A program made the position numbers and the translations under genes. Positions 1 through 8,616 of a DNA stretch of 64,000 nucleotides are shown here, in pieces. The notes under the pieces were generated by a model that saw only the letters and a list, made by a program, of their open reading frames with translations, was not told the DNA's origin and did not search any database. Position 1 is the first letter of the stretch. Each line of letters opens with the position of its first letter. The stretch is from Hyphococcus sp. Lineage in GTDB: Bacteria; Pseudomonadota; Alphaproteobacteria; Caulobacterales; Parvularculaceae. The stretch spans positions 24,630 to 88,629 of the forward strand of contig JAJFFY010000003.1 in NCBI GenBank assembly GCA_021776415.1, in the 5' to 3' direction.

Positions 1-562
1 CCCATGTCCGGTCGGCGGCTCTCGAATTGGCCCGCCCAGCGGCGATACGGCGGTCACCAATATGGATCACACCTTTAAGGAATGTACCGGTGGTCAGGAC
101 CACGGCCCCGGCGCGGATTATTGTCCCGTCAGCGGTGACGATGCCGGCAACCTTCAGCGCGCCATTTGTTTCACGTGAAACATCGAGGTCTTCGACCGAG
201 AGCTCAGCTATCTCGAGATTATCGACCTCACCAAGCAGGGCCTGCATGGTCTCGCGGTATAGCCGGCGGTCAGCCTGGGCTCTCGGACCGCGGACCGCCG
301 GGCCTTTGGAGCGGTTCAGCATCCGGAACTGAATGCCTGAGCGGTCGATCACTCGCCCCATCAGCCCGTCCAGCGCATCGACCTCACGCACCAGGTGGCC
401 CTTTCCGAGACCGCCAATGGCAGGATTGCAGGACATTTCGCCAATTGTATCGATGCGGTGGGTCGCCAGCAGCGTCCTGACGCCAGCCCGCGCCGCCGCA
501 GCCGCAGCCTCACAGCCTGCGTGTCCGCCGCCAATGATAATGACATCGTAGCTTTTGATCAT
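1..562 (-). CDS. mnmG: MnmG (GidA), tRNA uridine-34 carboxymethylaminomethyl modification enzyme, N-terminal part
   Basis: FAD-dependent subunit of the MnmE-MnmG complex that installs the (carboxymethyl)aminomethyl group on U34 of tRNAs reading two-fold degenerate codons. Only the first 187 codons lie in the window; the gene runs off the left edge. The reverse-strand translation starts [20 protein letters not shown], the Rossmann FAD-binding motif, followed by the family-typical [25 protein letters not shown] region. The start is the ATG at 562. It is on the same strand as mnmE, separated by a small opposite-strand gene. A parS-like motif is embedded in the codons for VSRET. rsmG, parA and parB are expected further left, by analogy with other alphaproteobacteria; this is inference. 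Confidence 0.95.
   Translation of the reverse strand, partial: MIKSYDVIIIGGGHAGCEAAAAAARAGVRTLLATHRIDTIGEMSCNPAIGGLGKGHLVREVDALDGLMGRVIDRSGIQFRMLNRSKGPAVRGPRAQADRRLYRETMQALLGEVDNLEIAELSVEDLDVSRETNGALKVAGIVTADGTIIRAGAVVLTTGTFLKGVIHIGDRRIAAGRANSRAADRTW
167..182. other. parS: parS centromere site (inside mnmG)
   Basis: The 16 bases TGTTTCACGTGAAACA match the ParB-binding consensus TGTTNCACGTGAAACA exactly. The site lies within mnmG, where the reverse strand reads it as VSRET. parS sites cluster near chromosomal origins, and a second copy lies 1.3 kb away in mnmE. Confidence 0.88.
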
Positions 563-749
563 AGCCTTAACTTTCGCCGCCCATATAGGCCGGGGCCGCG
601 GGGAATGCATCCCCTTTCGGCTCCTCGCCTGTCCCCGGGCACCTAATTTTACAAATTGGAAAGGATTGGGCTGGTAGGGCCGCCCCGGCACGGGGGCTGC
701 AATACCCCCTCCATCAGCAACGGGGGAATCGATCTCTGTGGGACATCTT

Positions 750-1031
750 ATGAACGATTCAAAATCAGTAACCGCGTCACATACACAATTACATGGGCTA
801 GTATCGCGGGCGTTTGGGCAAGAAACACTGGCTGCCGACAAGCTGGAAGATATGCGTGTGAAGCGCATACTGGCGCGTCGGCTGGCTGAGAAAGCCAAAA
901 ATTATGAGCGCGCCGCCGCCAAGCTTGAAATTCGCGGCGATGGCGACGCCGCGGAGGTTCTGCAAAGAGCCGCTGACAGGCTACGCCACATCACCGCAAA
1001 GCCGCCCCGGGAACACATCCCGTCGGGCTGA
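750..1031 (+). CDS. Small hypothetical helical protein between mnmG and mnmE
   Basis: A 93-residue protein from the ATG at 750; an in-frame GTG at 738 would add four residues. I do not recognise the family. It is rich in Arg, Lys, Ala and Glu with heptad-like spacing (around residues 25-75), suggesting an all-helical or coiled-coil protein with no membrane segment or signal peptide. It is encoded opposite to both neighbours: convergent with mnmE, whose stop is at 1074, and divergent from mnmG. No strong Shine-Dalgarno precedes either start. The amphipathic composition argues for a real gene, but a chance ORF in a 510-bp gap is possible. Confidence 0.5.
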   Translation: MNDSKSVTASHTQLHGLVSRAFGQETLAADKLEDMRVKRILARRLAEKAKNYERAAAKLEIRGDGDAAEVLQRAADRLRHITAKPPREHIPSG

Positions 1032-1073
1032 AAGCGAATATTCGGGAAATAAGGCGGGAATTTCTGGCCGCGA

Positions 1074-2459
1074 TCATTTCCCGATACAAAAACTAGAAAA
1101 AATCTCGCCGAGAACATCTTCAACTCCAACTGCGCCGGTAATGCCGCCGAGCGCCCGTACTGCAAGGCGGGCATCCTCGGCAGCCAGCTCCGGCGCGGTC
1201 TCAATATACGCCTCAGCGCGAGACAGCGCGGCAATAGCGTCCTCGACCGCTTTGACATGGCGCGCCCGGGTGAGGGCGGGACCATCATCGCCTATCACTG
1301 ATCCAGCAACGCGTTGCGTCAGCGCCGCAACGAATTCCGCCATACCTGCGCCGGTTTTCGCCGATACTGAGTGCTCGTGATAATCCGAACGGCCCTGATG
1401 CGCAGCGCCGCCGGCAATATCGGCCTTGTTCCAGATAAGGAAGTCGCCAGGCTGTAACAGCGCCAGCGTTTCGCACGGAACATTTTCATCCTCGCCAGCA
1501 ATCAGTGTTCCACGTGAAACACATTGCGCGCCATCAACTACAAGTACGCGAATATCAGCCGTTTCAGCGCGCAGACGCGCGCGCGTGATGCCCTCGCGTT
1601 CAATGTCGTCCGCAGCAGCATTTCTAAGCCCCGCCGTATCGGCAAGCGTTGTAACAATTCCGCCAAGATCGAGGCGCGCCTCAACGATGTCCCTGGTAGT
1701 GCCGGGCGCCTCGTTAACGATTGCAACGTCGGATCCGGCAAGCGCGTTCAAGAGAGACGACTTGCCGGCATTGGGCGGCCCGATGATCGCCGCCATGACG
1801 CCCTTGCGGATCGTCCGTGCACGTCCCGAATTGAGAATGAATTCGGATAGCTCACGCTTGAGCGCGGCGATGGCCGGCGCCGCTCGCGCGGCGACCGCAG
1901 CCGGAACACCGCCTTCATCGGGGAAATCTATGTCGGCTTCAAGCGGCGCCAAGGTCTCTAAAATGAGCTTTCGCCAGCCCTCGGCGACCTCCGATAATCG
2001 CCCCTCGAGCTGACCCAAAGCCTGCATTCTCTGTCGGGTCGTTTCGGAATCGATAAGGTCGGCCAAAGCCTCTGCCTGGGCAAGATCCAGCTTTGAATTT
2101 TTGAGCGCCCGAAAGGTGAATTCACCGGCCTCCGCCGGCCGAGCGCCGAGCGCCGACAACGCTTCATAAAGCGCCGTCTCCACTGCATGGGCGCCATGAA
2201 GGTGGAACTCAACAACATCCTCGCCAGTAAAACTGGCCGGCGCCTTGAAAAGTATGGCCAGTCCGCGATCGATGATCGCACCGCACGAAGGGTCGCGTAG
2301 AGTGACAAGTTTCAGGTCGCGAATTTTAATCCGTTTACCAACTAACTCACTGGCGATGGTGTGAGATTTCGGACCCGACACCCTGAACACCGCCACGCCC
2401 GCTTTGCCGGCGCCGGAGGCGCGCGCATAAATGGTGTCGCTGGAGACAGAAATCGTCAT
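1074..2459 (-). CDS. mnmE: MnmE (TrmE), tRNA modification GTPase
   Basis: Potassium-activated GTPase partner of MnmG in U34 tRNA modification; 461 residues, normal for the family. The N-terminal formyl-tetrahydrofolate-binding domain contains the conserved SFTGEDVVEFHLHG stretch (about 76-89). The G domain shows a P-loop GPPNAGKSS at 227-235, APGTTRD (switch region) near 251, DTAGL at 274-278 and NKAD further on. The protein ends in the invariant catalytic C-terminal CIGK. The start ATG is at 2459. In Caulobacter and Rickettsia this gene lies next to rho; here about 10 kb of other genes intervenes. A parS motif is embedded in the coding sequence. Confidence 0.97.
   Translation of the reverse strand: MTISVSSDTIYARASGAGKAGVAVFRVSGPKSHTIASELVGKRIKIRDLKLVTLRDPSCGAIIDRGLAILFKAPASFTGEDVVEFHLHGAHAVETALYEALSALGARPAEAGEFTFRALKNSKLDLAQAEALADLIDSETTRQRMQALGQLEGRLSEVAEGWRKLILETLAPLEADIDFPDEGGVPAAVAARAAPAIAALKRELSEFILNSGRARTIRKGVMAAIIGPPNAGKSSLLNALAGSDVAIVNEAPGTTRDIVEARLDLGGIVTTLADTAGLRNAAADDIEREGITRARLRAETADIRVLVVDGAQCVSRGTLIAGEDENVPCETLALLQPGDFLIWNKADIAGGAAHQGRSDYHEHSVSAKTGAGMAEFVAALTQRVAGSVIGDDGPALTRARHVKAVEDAIAALSRAEAYIETAPELAAEDARLAVRALGGITGAVGVEDVLGEIFSSFCIGK
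1506..1521. other. parS: parS centromere site (inside mnmE)
   Basis: TGTTCCACGTGAAACA matches TGTTNCACGTGAAACA with N = C. On the mnmE strand it encodes VSRGT, in the same codon phase as the site in mnmG (VSRET). Its position about 14 kb from the putative origin fits a ParABS centromere cluster. Confidence 0.85.
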
Positions 2460-2473
2460 ATCGTCAAAGAGGG

Positions 2474-2514
2474 GGGATTAGAAAACCAGTCCCTAATCCC
2501 TAAAATCTAATCCC
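2474..2514. repeat. GGGATTAG/CTAATCCC inverted and direct repeat between DUF6489 gene and mnmE
   Basis: GGGATTAG at 2474-2481 is followed by its reverse complement CTAATCCC twice, at 2493-2500 and 2507-2514. The array sits just upstream of mnmE and directly after the stop of the upstream gene. It could form either of two alternative hairpins in the transcript. Whether it is a terminator, an operator or chance is not determinable here. Confidence 0.4.
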
Positions 2515-2750
2515 TATTTACCCTTCCCCATCGCCGCGCCGACCAGGTTTTGGAATTGCTCCAGCCCCTTGCCGCCCATATTCACCCAGGCGGCGATTAA
2601 CCGCTCGGGGTCCGCCAGTGTGTCGAGGTTGCCTTTTGCGCGCTTGGCCATTTCGTCCATGACCATATTATTGAGCGGCTCCACATCCGGCATCCCAACA
2701 AAAGCGCGCGCTTCCTGGGGTGTGCATTCAACATTAATGGTCAGTTTCAT
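2514..2750 (-). CDS. DUF6489 family small protein
   Basis: A 78-residue protein starting MKLTINVECTPQEARAF, which I recognise as the DUF6489 type common in alphaproteobacteria. It is predicted to be soluble and helical, with no signal peptide or membrane segment; the C-terminal half has a PERLIAAWVNMGGKGLEQFQ helix. Biochemical role unknown. It lies upstream of mnmE on the same strand, separated by the short repeat array, so the two may be co-transcribed. The ATG at 2750 is preceded by AAGGAGATG, a good ribosome-binding site. Confidence 0.8.
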   Translation of the reverse strand: MKLTINVECTPQEARAFVGMPDVEPLNNMVMDEMAKRAKGNLDTLADPERLIAAWVNMGGKGLEQFQNLVGAAMGKGK

Positions 2751-2836
2751 CGGCGCATCTCCTTATAGCTGGACTTAAGGGGTCGCACACATAGCCCAAA
2801 TCCACCGCCGGCAATAGCCTGCACTTTTTGGGGCTT

Positions 2837-3823
2837 TTAGGGCGTTGCCGCACAGGCGACACCCAGATATGCGCCCGTCTCATCCCCTCCAAAAAGCACC
2901 CTGAACCCCTCAACGGATCGCCTCGATATGCGCCCTGAACCCTCCTCGCCAGGGTAGAACGCATAGTCATGGGCCCAGCCTGACGCTTGACGTTGGCGCT
3001 GAGTGAAGCGCGCTTCGCCCGGTCCGATTACGCACAAGGCGTCGGTGTCGCGATCGCGCAACGGTGCGCCCGCACGCAGCCAGCATGACGGCCTGAACGA
3101 TCTCATTTCATCCGTACAGTGATCTATAGCCGTCTCCCGGCGAGCAAATTCGTGGGCGCCAGCAAGCGCCTGACGGGCATCAGCAAAAGCGCGCCCACGC
3201 CGCCACTCCGCCGATGATGCAATCGCCTGATCAAGCGCCTCATCGGCGCGGCCAAGCGCATAAAGAGCATCTTCTGCATCATGCGTCGCCCTTCGATGCG
3301 CCCGCAAAGCGTAGTCGAGAGCACCGTTAGCGTCTTCAATTTCCTTGGCCGTAGCCTCCGTGTCAGCGAGCACATAGCGCGCCTGTTCGATGGCGCCATG
3401 TTGATAATTCACCCGACCGGTCGCCTCATCATAAGCCGACTGAGCCCGGTCCCGCTCCAACGCCAGTCCATAAATCCGCCTTCCGGAAAGATACCCGTCA
3501 AGAAAAGCCGGCTCGCCCTCACGGCTGCAGACCCCAAGATAGACCGCGCCATCACGGCCATAGCCGTAGCCGCCCTCGTCGGTGCAGAGCCGCGCCAGCG
3601 CCGCATCGCGCCCGCCGGCATAAGCTTGTCTGTCAATGGTTGCACCGAATTGCGCGCATTGCGCCGCACGCTCATCAAGTGCGGCGTCAAGAAGCCCGGC
3701 AACGCCATCGTCAAAGCCAGCCCCGTACCAGTCTCCAGCGAGACAGTCTTTTTCACTCATGATTTGCGTAGCGCAGCCGCCAAGCCCCACCGTCACTATC
3801 AACAAGAATAGAATATTTCGCAT
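2837..3823 (-). CDS. DUF2799-type lipoprotein
   Basis: A 328-residue predicted outer-membrane or periplasmic lipoprotein. The signal peptide is followed by a lipobox ending at Cys17 (VGLGGC). The DUF2799-like pattern is visible: a short acidic/aromatic 'DWYGAGFDDG' stretch near residues 32-41, repeated 'YGRDGAVYLGVC' and 'FLDGYLSGRRIYG' segments, then a long charged helical region (about 140-230) that looks coiled-coil. Several conserved Cys remain in the C-terminal part. Function is unknown for the family. It is a single-gene unit, divergent from the oxidoreductase that follows. Confidence 0.7.
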   Translation of the reverse strand: MRNILFLLIVTVGLGGCATQIMSEKDCLAGDWYGAGFDDGVAGLLDAALDERAAQCAQFGATIDRQAYAGGRDAALARLCTDEGGYGYGRDGAVYLGVCSREGEPAFLDGYLSGRRIYGLALERDRAQSAYDEATGRVNYQHGAIEQARYVLADTEATAKEIEDANGALDYALRAHRRATHDAEDALYALGRADEALDQAIASSAEWRRGRAFADARQALAGAHEFARRETAIDHCTDEMRSFRPSCWLRAGAPLRDRDTDALCVIGPGEARFTQRQRQASGWAHDYAFYPGEEGSGRISRRSVEGFRVLFGGDETGAYLGVACAATP

Positions 3824-3973
3824 AGGATCGGCCCCGCGTAGTCTATATCAACTTCAAACCATGTCCGTAGATATCGCCGCCGTCAACGCATAGGCCAACC
3901 CGCAAGCGATCGGCGGCTGTGTTGCGCCAAATGCGGAATTACCGCTAAATCGAAAAAGATTGTGAGGACGCCC

Positions 3974-4957
3974 ATGACCAAAGAGGTTTTTAAAGCCGTC
4001 TTTATCGACGCCCATGGCGGGCCGGAGGTTTTCGCGCTTCGCGACCATGAATTGCCGCCGCCAGCAGCTGACGAGATGCGTGTGCGCCATACTGCTATTG
4101 GCTTGAATTTCATAGATATTTACCAACGCACCGGGCTCTATCCCGTGGCTCTGCCAGCCATCTTGGGCAGTGAGGCTGCTGGCGTCGTCGAGGTTGTGGG
4201 CGACCGCGTTGACGGTTTTGCCCCCGGCGACCGCATCGCTTATCTCGCCACCGGCGGGGCCTATGCGCAGGTCGCCAATGTCTCTGCTGCGATTGCTGCA
4301 AAAATCCCGAACGGCGTCAGCGACGAGATCGCCGCCGCGGTGTTTTTAAAAGGCATGACAGCGGAAATGCTGGTCCGGCAAGTCTTCGCTCTGACCGCCG
4401 ACCACGCCTGCCTGATCCATGCCGCCGCCGGCGGCGTTGGCACGCTGCTCTGTCAGTGGGCCAGGCATATTGGCGCGCGAACCATCGCGGTTGTCGGCTC
4501 GGAAGAAAAGGTGGCGATTGCAAAAGACAATGGCGCCGATGATGTCATTGTTCGTATACAAACAGATTCGATTTCAAACGATGTGCGGCGACTGACTGAT
4601 GGCCGAGGTGTTGATGTGGTTTATGACTCGGTTGGCGCCGCGACCTTCCATGCCTCGCTCGACAGTCTTGCCATGCGCGGTCACATGGTCACCTATGGCA
4701 ATGCGTCCGGGCCGGTCCCGGCCATAGAACCGCTCGAGCTGGGCCGGCGTGGTTCCATAACGCTGACGCGGCCGATACTGTTTCACTACGCAACCCCGGA
4801 CCGTCTGCCCGACATGGCCGCCACGCTGTTTGAACTCATCGCCGAGGGTGCGCTCAAACCCACAACCGGCCGTCACTTTAAGCTCGATGAAGTCGCCGCC
4901 GCCCATAGACTTCTGGAAAGCGGAAAGAGCGTCGGCGCAATTGTTTTGACTCCGTAA
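3974..4957 (+). CDS. NADPH:quinone oxidoreductase, zinc-independent MDR family (QorA-like)
   Basis: A medium-chain dehydrogenase/reductase of about 327 residues, predicted to reduce quinones or other enones with NADPH in the cytosol. The GroES-like N-terminal half has the 'GLNFIDIYQRTGLYP' signature typical of quinone reductases and lacks the Cys ligands of zinc-dependent members. The Rossmann domain contains AAAGGVGTLLCQWA (dinucleotide binding). The ATG at 3974 is preferred over an in-frame GTG at 3962, because GAGG just upstream gives a ribosome-binding site. The true substrate cannot be told from sequence. Confidence 0.85.
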   Translation: MTKEVFKAVFIDAHGGPEVFALRDHELPPPAADEMRVRHTAIGLNFIDIYQRTGLYPVALPAILGSEAAGVVEVVGDRVDGFAPGDRIAYLATGGAYAQVANVSAAIAAKIPNGVSDEIAAAVFLKGMTAEMLVRQVFALTADHACLIHAAAGGVGTLLCQWARHIGARTIAVVGSEEKVAIAKDNGADDVIVRIQTDSISNDVRRLTDGRGVDVVYDSVGAATFHASLDSLAMRGHMVTYGNASGPVPAIEPLELGRRGSITLTRPILFHYATPDRLPDMAATLFELIAEGALKPTTGRHFKLDEVAAAHRLLESGKSVGAIVLTP

Positions 4958-4974
4958 CAACAAAGGCTGGACAT

Positions 4975-5934
4975 ATGCTTAAATGGGTACTCATCGCGTC
5001 GGCTGGCCTATTGACGGCCTGCAGCAATAACAGCGCCGAGCCCGCATCAGGAGGCGGCCAGACCCCCTCCGGCGGCTGGATACTCGCGCCGGAAGGCAGC
5101 CTCAACGACTTCTTTGAATGCCTTGAGGTCGAGGGGGTGACGCTTCTCTCGGCCCATCGCGGCGGGCCCTATCCCGGCTATCCGGAAAACGCGGTGGAGA
5201 CAATGGCGGCGATTTTGAGCGCCGTTCCTGCGCTCATGGAAATCGATATCGCGACATCTTCTGATGGCGTCCTCTATCTTATGCATGACGAAACCCTTGA
5301 CCGCACCACCACCGGAATCGGCGCCGCAGATGCGCCGACCTGGGCCGAGATCGCAAAGCTTCGCCTTGAAGACGAAGACGGGCGCCAAACCGCTTTCGCA
5401 CCGCCGCGGTTTTCCGAAGCCTTGCGCTGGGCCAAGGGCCGGACAATTTTGCAGGTCGATTTCAAGCCCTCGACGCGCTATGAGGACGTCATCAATGAAA
5501 TTAATCGTCAGGATGCGGAAGATAGTGTAATTCTGATCGCCTATACTTTGGCGTCTGCAACCAAGCTTCACCGCCTCGCGCCCGACATGATGATTTCACT
5601 CGGGATCAACTCCCAGTCCGAACTTAACGGCGCGGTCGCCGCTGGCATTCCCGTCGACAGGCTGATGGGATTTACAGGAATAGAAGCGCCGCGCCCGCGC
5701 CTGTTCTCAACCCTCAACGCCCGCGACGTCGAAGTGATTTTCGGCACCCTCGGCGCTCGCGCCTCTATCGACAACGATATTGCGCGCTCCGGCGATGAGG
5801 CGCGCTACGCCGAGATTGCCGCCGCCGGCGTCGACATCATCGCCACCGACCGCCCGAAACAAGCCCATGCCGCCCTTGCCGAAGCTGGCCGCGCGCCGGA
5901 AAATGGCGTCTGCGGCATCACGCAGGGCAATTAA
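4975..5934 (+). CDS. Glycerophosphodiester phosphodiesterase-family lipoprotein
   Basis: A 319-residue secreted lipoprotein (lipobox LLTAC, Cys16) with a TIM-barrel GDPD domain. Visible family motifs are AHRGG (catalytic His), PENAVETM, the metal-binding EIDI, and [12 protein letters not shown] with the second catalytic His. The domain closes with [10 protein letters not shown], the usual C-terminal strand. Such enzymes cleave glycerophosphodiesters to glycerol-3-phosphate and an alcohol, here at the cell surface or in the periplasm. It starts 17 bp after the oxidoreductase, so an operon is likely although the functions do not obviously connect. Confidence 0.85.
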   Translation: MLKWVLIASAGLLTACSNNSAEPASGGGQTPSGGWILAPEGSLNDFFECLEVEGVTLLSAHRGGPYPGYPENAVETMAAILSAVPALMEIDIATSSDGVLYLMHDETLDRTTTGIGAADAPTWAEIAKLRLEDEDGRQTAFAPPRFSEALRWAKGRTILQVDFKPSTRYEDVINEINRQDAEDSVILIAYTLASATKLHRLAPDMMISLGINSQSELNGAVAAGIPVDRLMGFTGIEAPRPRLFSTLNARDVEVIFGTLGARASIDNDIARSGDEARYAEIAAAGVDIIATDRPKQAHAALAEAGRAPENGVCGITQGN

Positions 5935-5963
5935 GCTCGGGCCCAGTGGGCCCCATCCATGGC

Positions 5964-5999
5964 TGGCGCTCAGCCCCGCTCTGGGGCACTCTAGCGCCA
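5964..5999 (+). promoter_or_regulatory. Hairpin abutting the start codon of the membrane LuxR gene
   Basis: TGGCGCT (5964-5970) pairs with AGCGCCA (5993-5999), and GCCCC (5973-5977) pairs with GGGGC (5983-5987). The outer stem ends on the A of the ATG, and the only Shine-Dalgarno-like G run (GGGG) lies in the inner stem. Folding would therefore hide the ribosome-binding site. A separate perfect palindrome GGGCCCAGTGGGCCC lies just upstream at 5939-5953. A role in translation or attenuation is inference. Confidence 0.4.
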
Positions 6000-6412
6000 T
6001 GAAACGCACCATTTTCCTTTATGCGCTTGCGCTTGGTGTCGCCGCGTTTTTGCTTGCATGGTTGGAATACAAATATGTCGCGCGAGCTTTCGCGAGCGAA
6101 GTTTACATCCTTCTGATCGCCGCCGCCTTCACCTCGCTCGGTGTCTGGGCCGGCCACAAGCTCACAAAAAAACCAGCCCCCGCATCGTTTCAGAAAAACC
6201 ACGCGGCTTTGCACTCCCTCAGCGTCACCGCGCGAGAATATGAAGTGCTGGAACTTCTCGCCAAAGGCCAAACCAACAAGGAGATCGCAAGAGAACTCGA
6301 GCTCTCACCCAACACAGTGAAAACCCACCTCTCCAACCTCTATGAAAAGCTCGGGGTCCAACGCCGCACCCAAGCCATCCAGACCGCCAAAGAGCATGCG
6401 TTGATCCCATAG
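5999..6412 (+). CDS. Membrane-anchored LuxR-type transcriptional regulator
   Basis: A 137-residue one-component regulator. Two N-terminal hydrophobic helices (about 4-20 and 33-52) are followed by a short linker and a C-terminal LuxR/GerE helix-turn-helix: [22 protein letters not shown], then [20 protein letters not shown]. There is no receiver domain, so activity would be controlled at the membrane or by expression. The ATG at 5999 is chosen because upstream in-frame sequence overlaps the preceding gene. The next gene, a DUF4199 membrane protein, follows after 107 bp and may be its partner or target. Confidence 0.82.
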   Translation: MKRTIFLYALALGVAAFLLAWLEYKYVARAFASEVYILLIAAAFTSLGVWAGHKLTKKPAPASFQKNHAALHSLSVTAREYEVLELLAKGQTNKEIARELELSPNTVKTHLSNLYEKLGVQRRTQAIQTAKEHALIP

Positions 6413-6519
6413 CCATACATATTGGCGGTTTTCCTTAAATCACCCGTTTGGGCGATAGCGCCGCATGATCCACCACCAATAGAATTGAGTATTCTGTCGC
6501 CATAAAAAGGAACCTCAAC

Positions 6520-7050
6520 ATGGTACGCATCGCTCTCATCTATGGGGCAATCTCCGGCACAATCATTATCAGCGTTATGACCCTGGGCTACATGTTTGCC
6601 ACCAGCGAGAACGCTGCCGGCAGTCAGGTCTTTGGCTTTTCCGTCATGATCATCGCCCTGACGATGATCTTTGTCGGCGTAAAAACTTATCGTGACCGTG
6701 ACCTTGGCGGCGTCATCAAATTCAGACCGGCATTCATCCTCGGCCTGTCCATAGCCGCCGTTGCCGGCGGCTTTTATGTCGCCGGGTGGGAGATCTATCT
6801 TGCGGTCTCTGACTACGTATTCATCAACGACTATACCGCTGGTATAATTGAGGCCAAACGCGCCGCTGGCGTCGGCGGCGAGGCGCTGGAAAAAATCATT
6901 GCCGACATGGAGGTAATGAAATTGCGATACGCCAACCCACTCTACAGATTGCCAATGACGTTTATAGAAATCTTCCCGGTTGGGGTTGCGGTCGCGCTCG
7001 CCTCGGCTGCCCTGTTGCGCAATCCGAAGATGTTCCCGGCGCGGGGGTGA
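6520..7050 (+). CDS. DUF4199 family membrane protein
   Basis: A 176-residue integral membrane protein with four hydrophobic segments: about 5-27, 37-54, 68-92 and 147-166. The loop between TM3 and TM4 (about 50 residues, 'NDYTAGIIEAKRAAG...MEVMKLRYANPLYRLP') is the recognisable DUF4199 feature. Function is unknown for the family. A good ribosome-binding site (AAGGAACCTCAAC) precedes the ATG. The pairing with an upstream membrane LuxR regulator suggests a small regulatory or transport unit; this is inference. A protein of similar topology (35276-35791) elsewhere in the window also follows a transcription factor. Confidence 0.75.
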   Translation: MVRIALIYGAISGTIIISVMTLGYMFATSENAAGSQVFGFSVMIIALTMIFVGVKTYRDRDLGGVIKFRPAFILGLSIAAVAGGFYVAGWEIYLAVSDYVFINDYTAGIIEAKRAAGVGGEALEKIIADMEVMKLRYANPLYRLPMTFIEIFPVGVAVALASAALLRNPKMFPARG

Positions 7051-7056
7051 GGCGCG

Positions 7057-8466
7057 TCAACTTCGCGGCGACGACAAAGGCGGCGTCGGACGCGGACGCA
7101 TCAGTGGCGTTTTCCAGCCCTTTTCCGGATCGGCCCGACCGGCCGCATACTCATCGATAAGCCGAAAGCCAAGCCACAACGCCAGCAGCGCGAAGAACAC
7201 GCCGCCTATCGCCTGACCAACCAGCACGCCCGGCGCTCCCGCCCAATTCGCCCCGAACCATACAAACGGCGCAACCCCAATCGTGTTCTTCCCCCAATTC
7301 AACATTGTCGACCATATCGGTCGATTGAGATTATTGAAGACGGCATTGGTCACAAATAACATGCCGTTAAAAAAGAACAGCGGCGTGACGATGGCGGCAA
7401 ACCAGAAAATCAGTATACGTCCGTCTTCCAACAGTCCAAACTGGGCGGCGATGAACCCATAAAGCAAAAACAGCACCGCCCACACGCCAAGCGTGTAAGC
7501 CCCGGTGAATATAACCGCCTTGCGCAATGTTTCACGCACCCGTGGGAAATTGCCGGCGCCGAAATTTTGCCCGACAATCGGTCCGACCGCGCCGGAAAGC
7601 GCAAAAATTACGCAAAAAGTAAGCGGCGTCAGCCGAGCGATCACCGCATAGCCCGCCACCACCCCATCGCCAAAGGGCGCGATCGCACGCATCACAATCG
7701 CAGCGCCGACCGGCGTCGCCACATTGGTCAAAACCGCTGGTATGGTAATGGCAAAAATTGGCGCAAGGTCGCGGCGAAACCCGGCCATATCAAAAGGCGC
7801 AAAGCCGCCATAATGGCGCATCACCGGATAAAGTGCGGTCGCCAACATCGCGAACCGCGCAGCAACCGACGCATAGGCGGCGCCGTCAAGGCCGTGCGAT
7901 AAGCCGAAGATCAAGATCGGATCAAGGATCGCGTTGACCGCCCCTGAAGCCAGCGTTGCGTTCATTGCCCGGCGCGCATCGCCATGGGCGCGTAACAGCC
8001 CGGAACAAACCATAGCCATTGCCGAGACCGGCAGGGCCGGCACCACAATGCGCAAATACCGCGTTGCTAAAACCTTGGTCTCACCAGCCGCGCCCAGCAA
8101 TTCCAATAGCGCCGGCGCCGCCAACCAGACGACCACCGCAATCGCGCTTGCCAATAAAACAGAGACCACGGCGACGCTTGTGGCGATGCGCCTTGCATCG
8201 GCCTCGTCGCCGCGGCCGATGCGACGCGCCGCCAGCGCGCTCATCGCGATCATAAAACCAATAGTGACCGATATATTGAAGAAGATGAGCGTGCCGGCAA
8301 AACCCACCGCCGCCGCCAGTTCTTTTTGTCCGAGCAGCGAAATAAAATAGAGATCAACAAAATCAACCAGGAAAATCGCCACAAGCCCGGCGCTCGCGGA
8401 CAGCGACATGATGGTAATATGGCGCATCAAATCGCCGTCGAGAAACTTCGCTTTCTTCTGGGTCAA
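7057..8466 (-). CDS. MATE family multidrug efflux transporter
   Basis: A 469-residue protein with about twelve membrane helices in two homologous halves, as in NorM/DinF-type cation-coupled drug exporters. MATE features seen are 'FVDLYFISLLGQKELAAAVGFAG' in helix 1-2, 'GAVNAILDPILIFG' and 'GAVGPIVGQNFGAGN'. A TTG at 8466 is the longest start; an ATG at 8427 (MRHITIM...) is an alternative. Convergent with the DUF4199 gene, whose stop is only 6 bp away. Substrate not predictable. No regulator sits directly next to it. Confidence 0.9.
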   Translation of the reverse strand: MTQKKAKFLDGDLMRHITIMSLSASAGLVAIFLVDFVDLYFISLLGQKELAAAVGFAGTLIFFNISVTIGFMIAMSALAARRIGRGDEADARRIATSVAVVSVLLASAIAVVVWLAAPALLELLGAAGETKVLATRYLRIVVPALPVSAMAMVCSGLLRAHGDARRAMNATLASGAVNAILDPILIFGLSHGLDGAAYASVAARFAMLATALYPVMRHYGGFAPFDMAGFRRDLAPIFAITIPAVLTNVATPVGAAIVMRAIAPFGDGVVAGYAVIARLTPLTFCVIFALSGAVGPIVGQNFGAGNFPRVRETLRKAVIFTGAYTLGVWAVLFLLYGFIAAQFGLLEDGRILIFWFAAIVTPLFFFNGMLFVTNAVFNNLNRPIWSTMLNWGKNTIGVAPFVWFGANWAGAPGVLVGQAIGGVFFALLALWLGFRLIDEYAAGRADPEKGWKTPLMRPRPTPPLSSPRS

Positions 8467-8616
8467 GCCCGGCGGGTCCTATGAAAGATCGTCCAGCGCT
8501 TATGCCTTATCCGGCATCGTTACTCCATACGCCGGCCATGCGATCCACGCCGTTCGCAGCTCACAATATTGTGTGGCGACGCAATGGCGGGATGCTATCG
8601 CATCAAACAGATTTTC

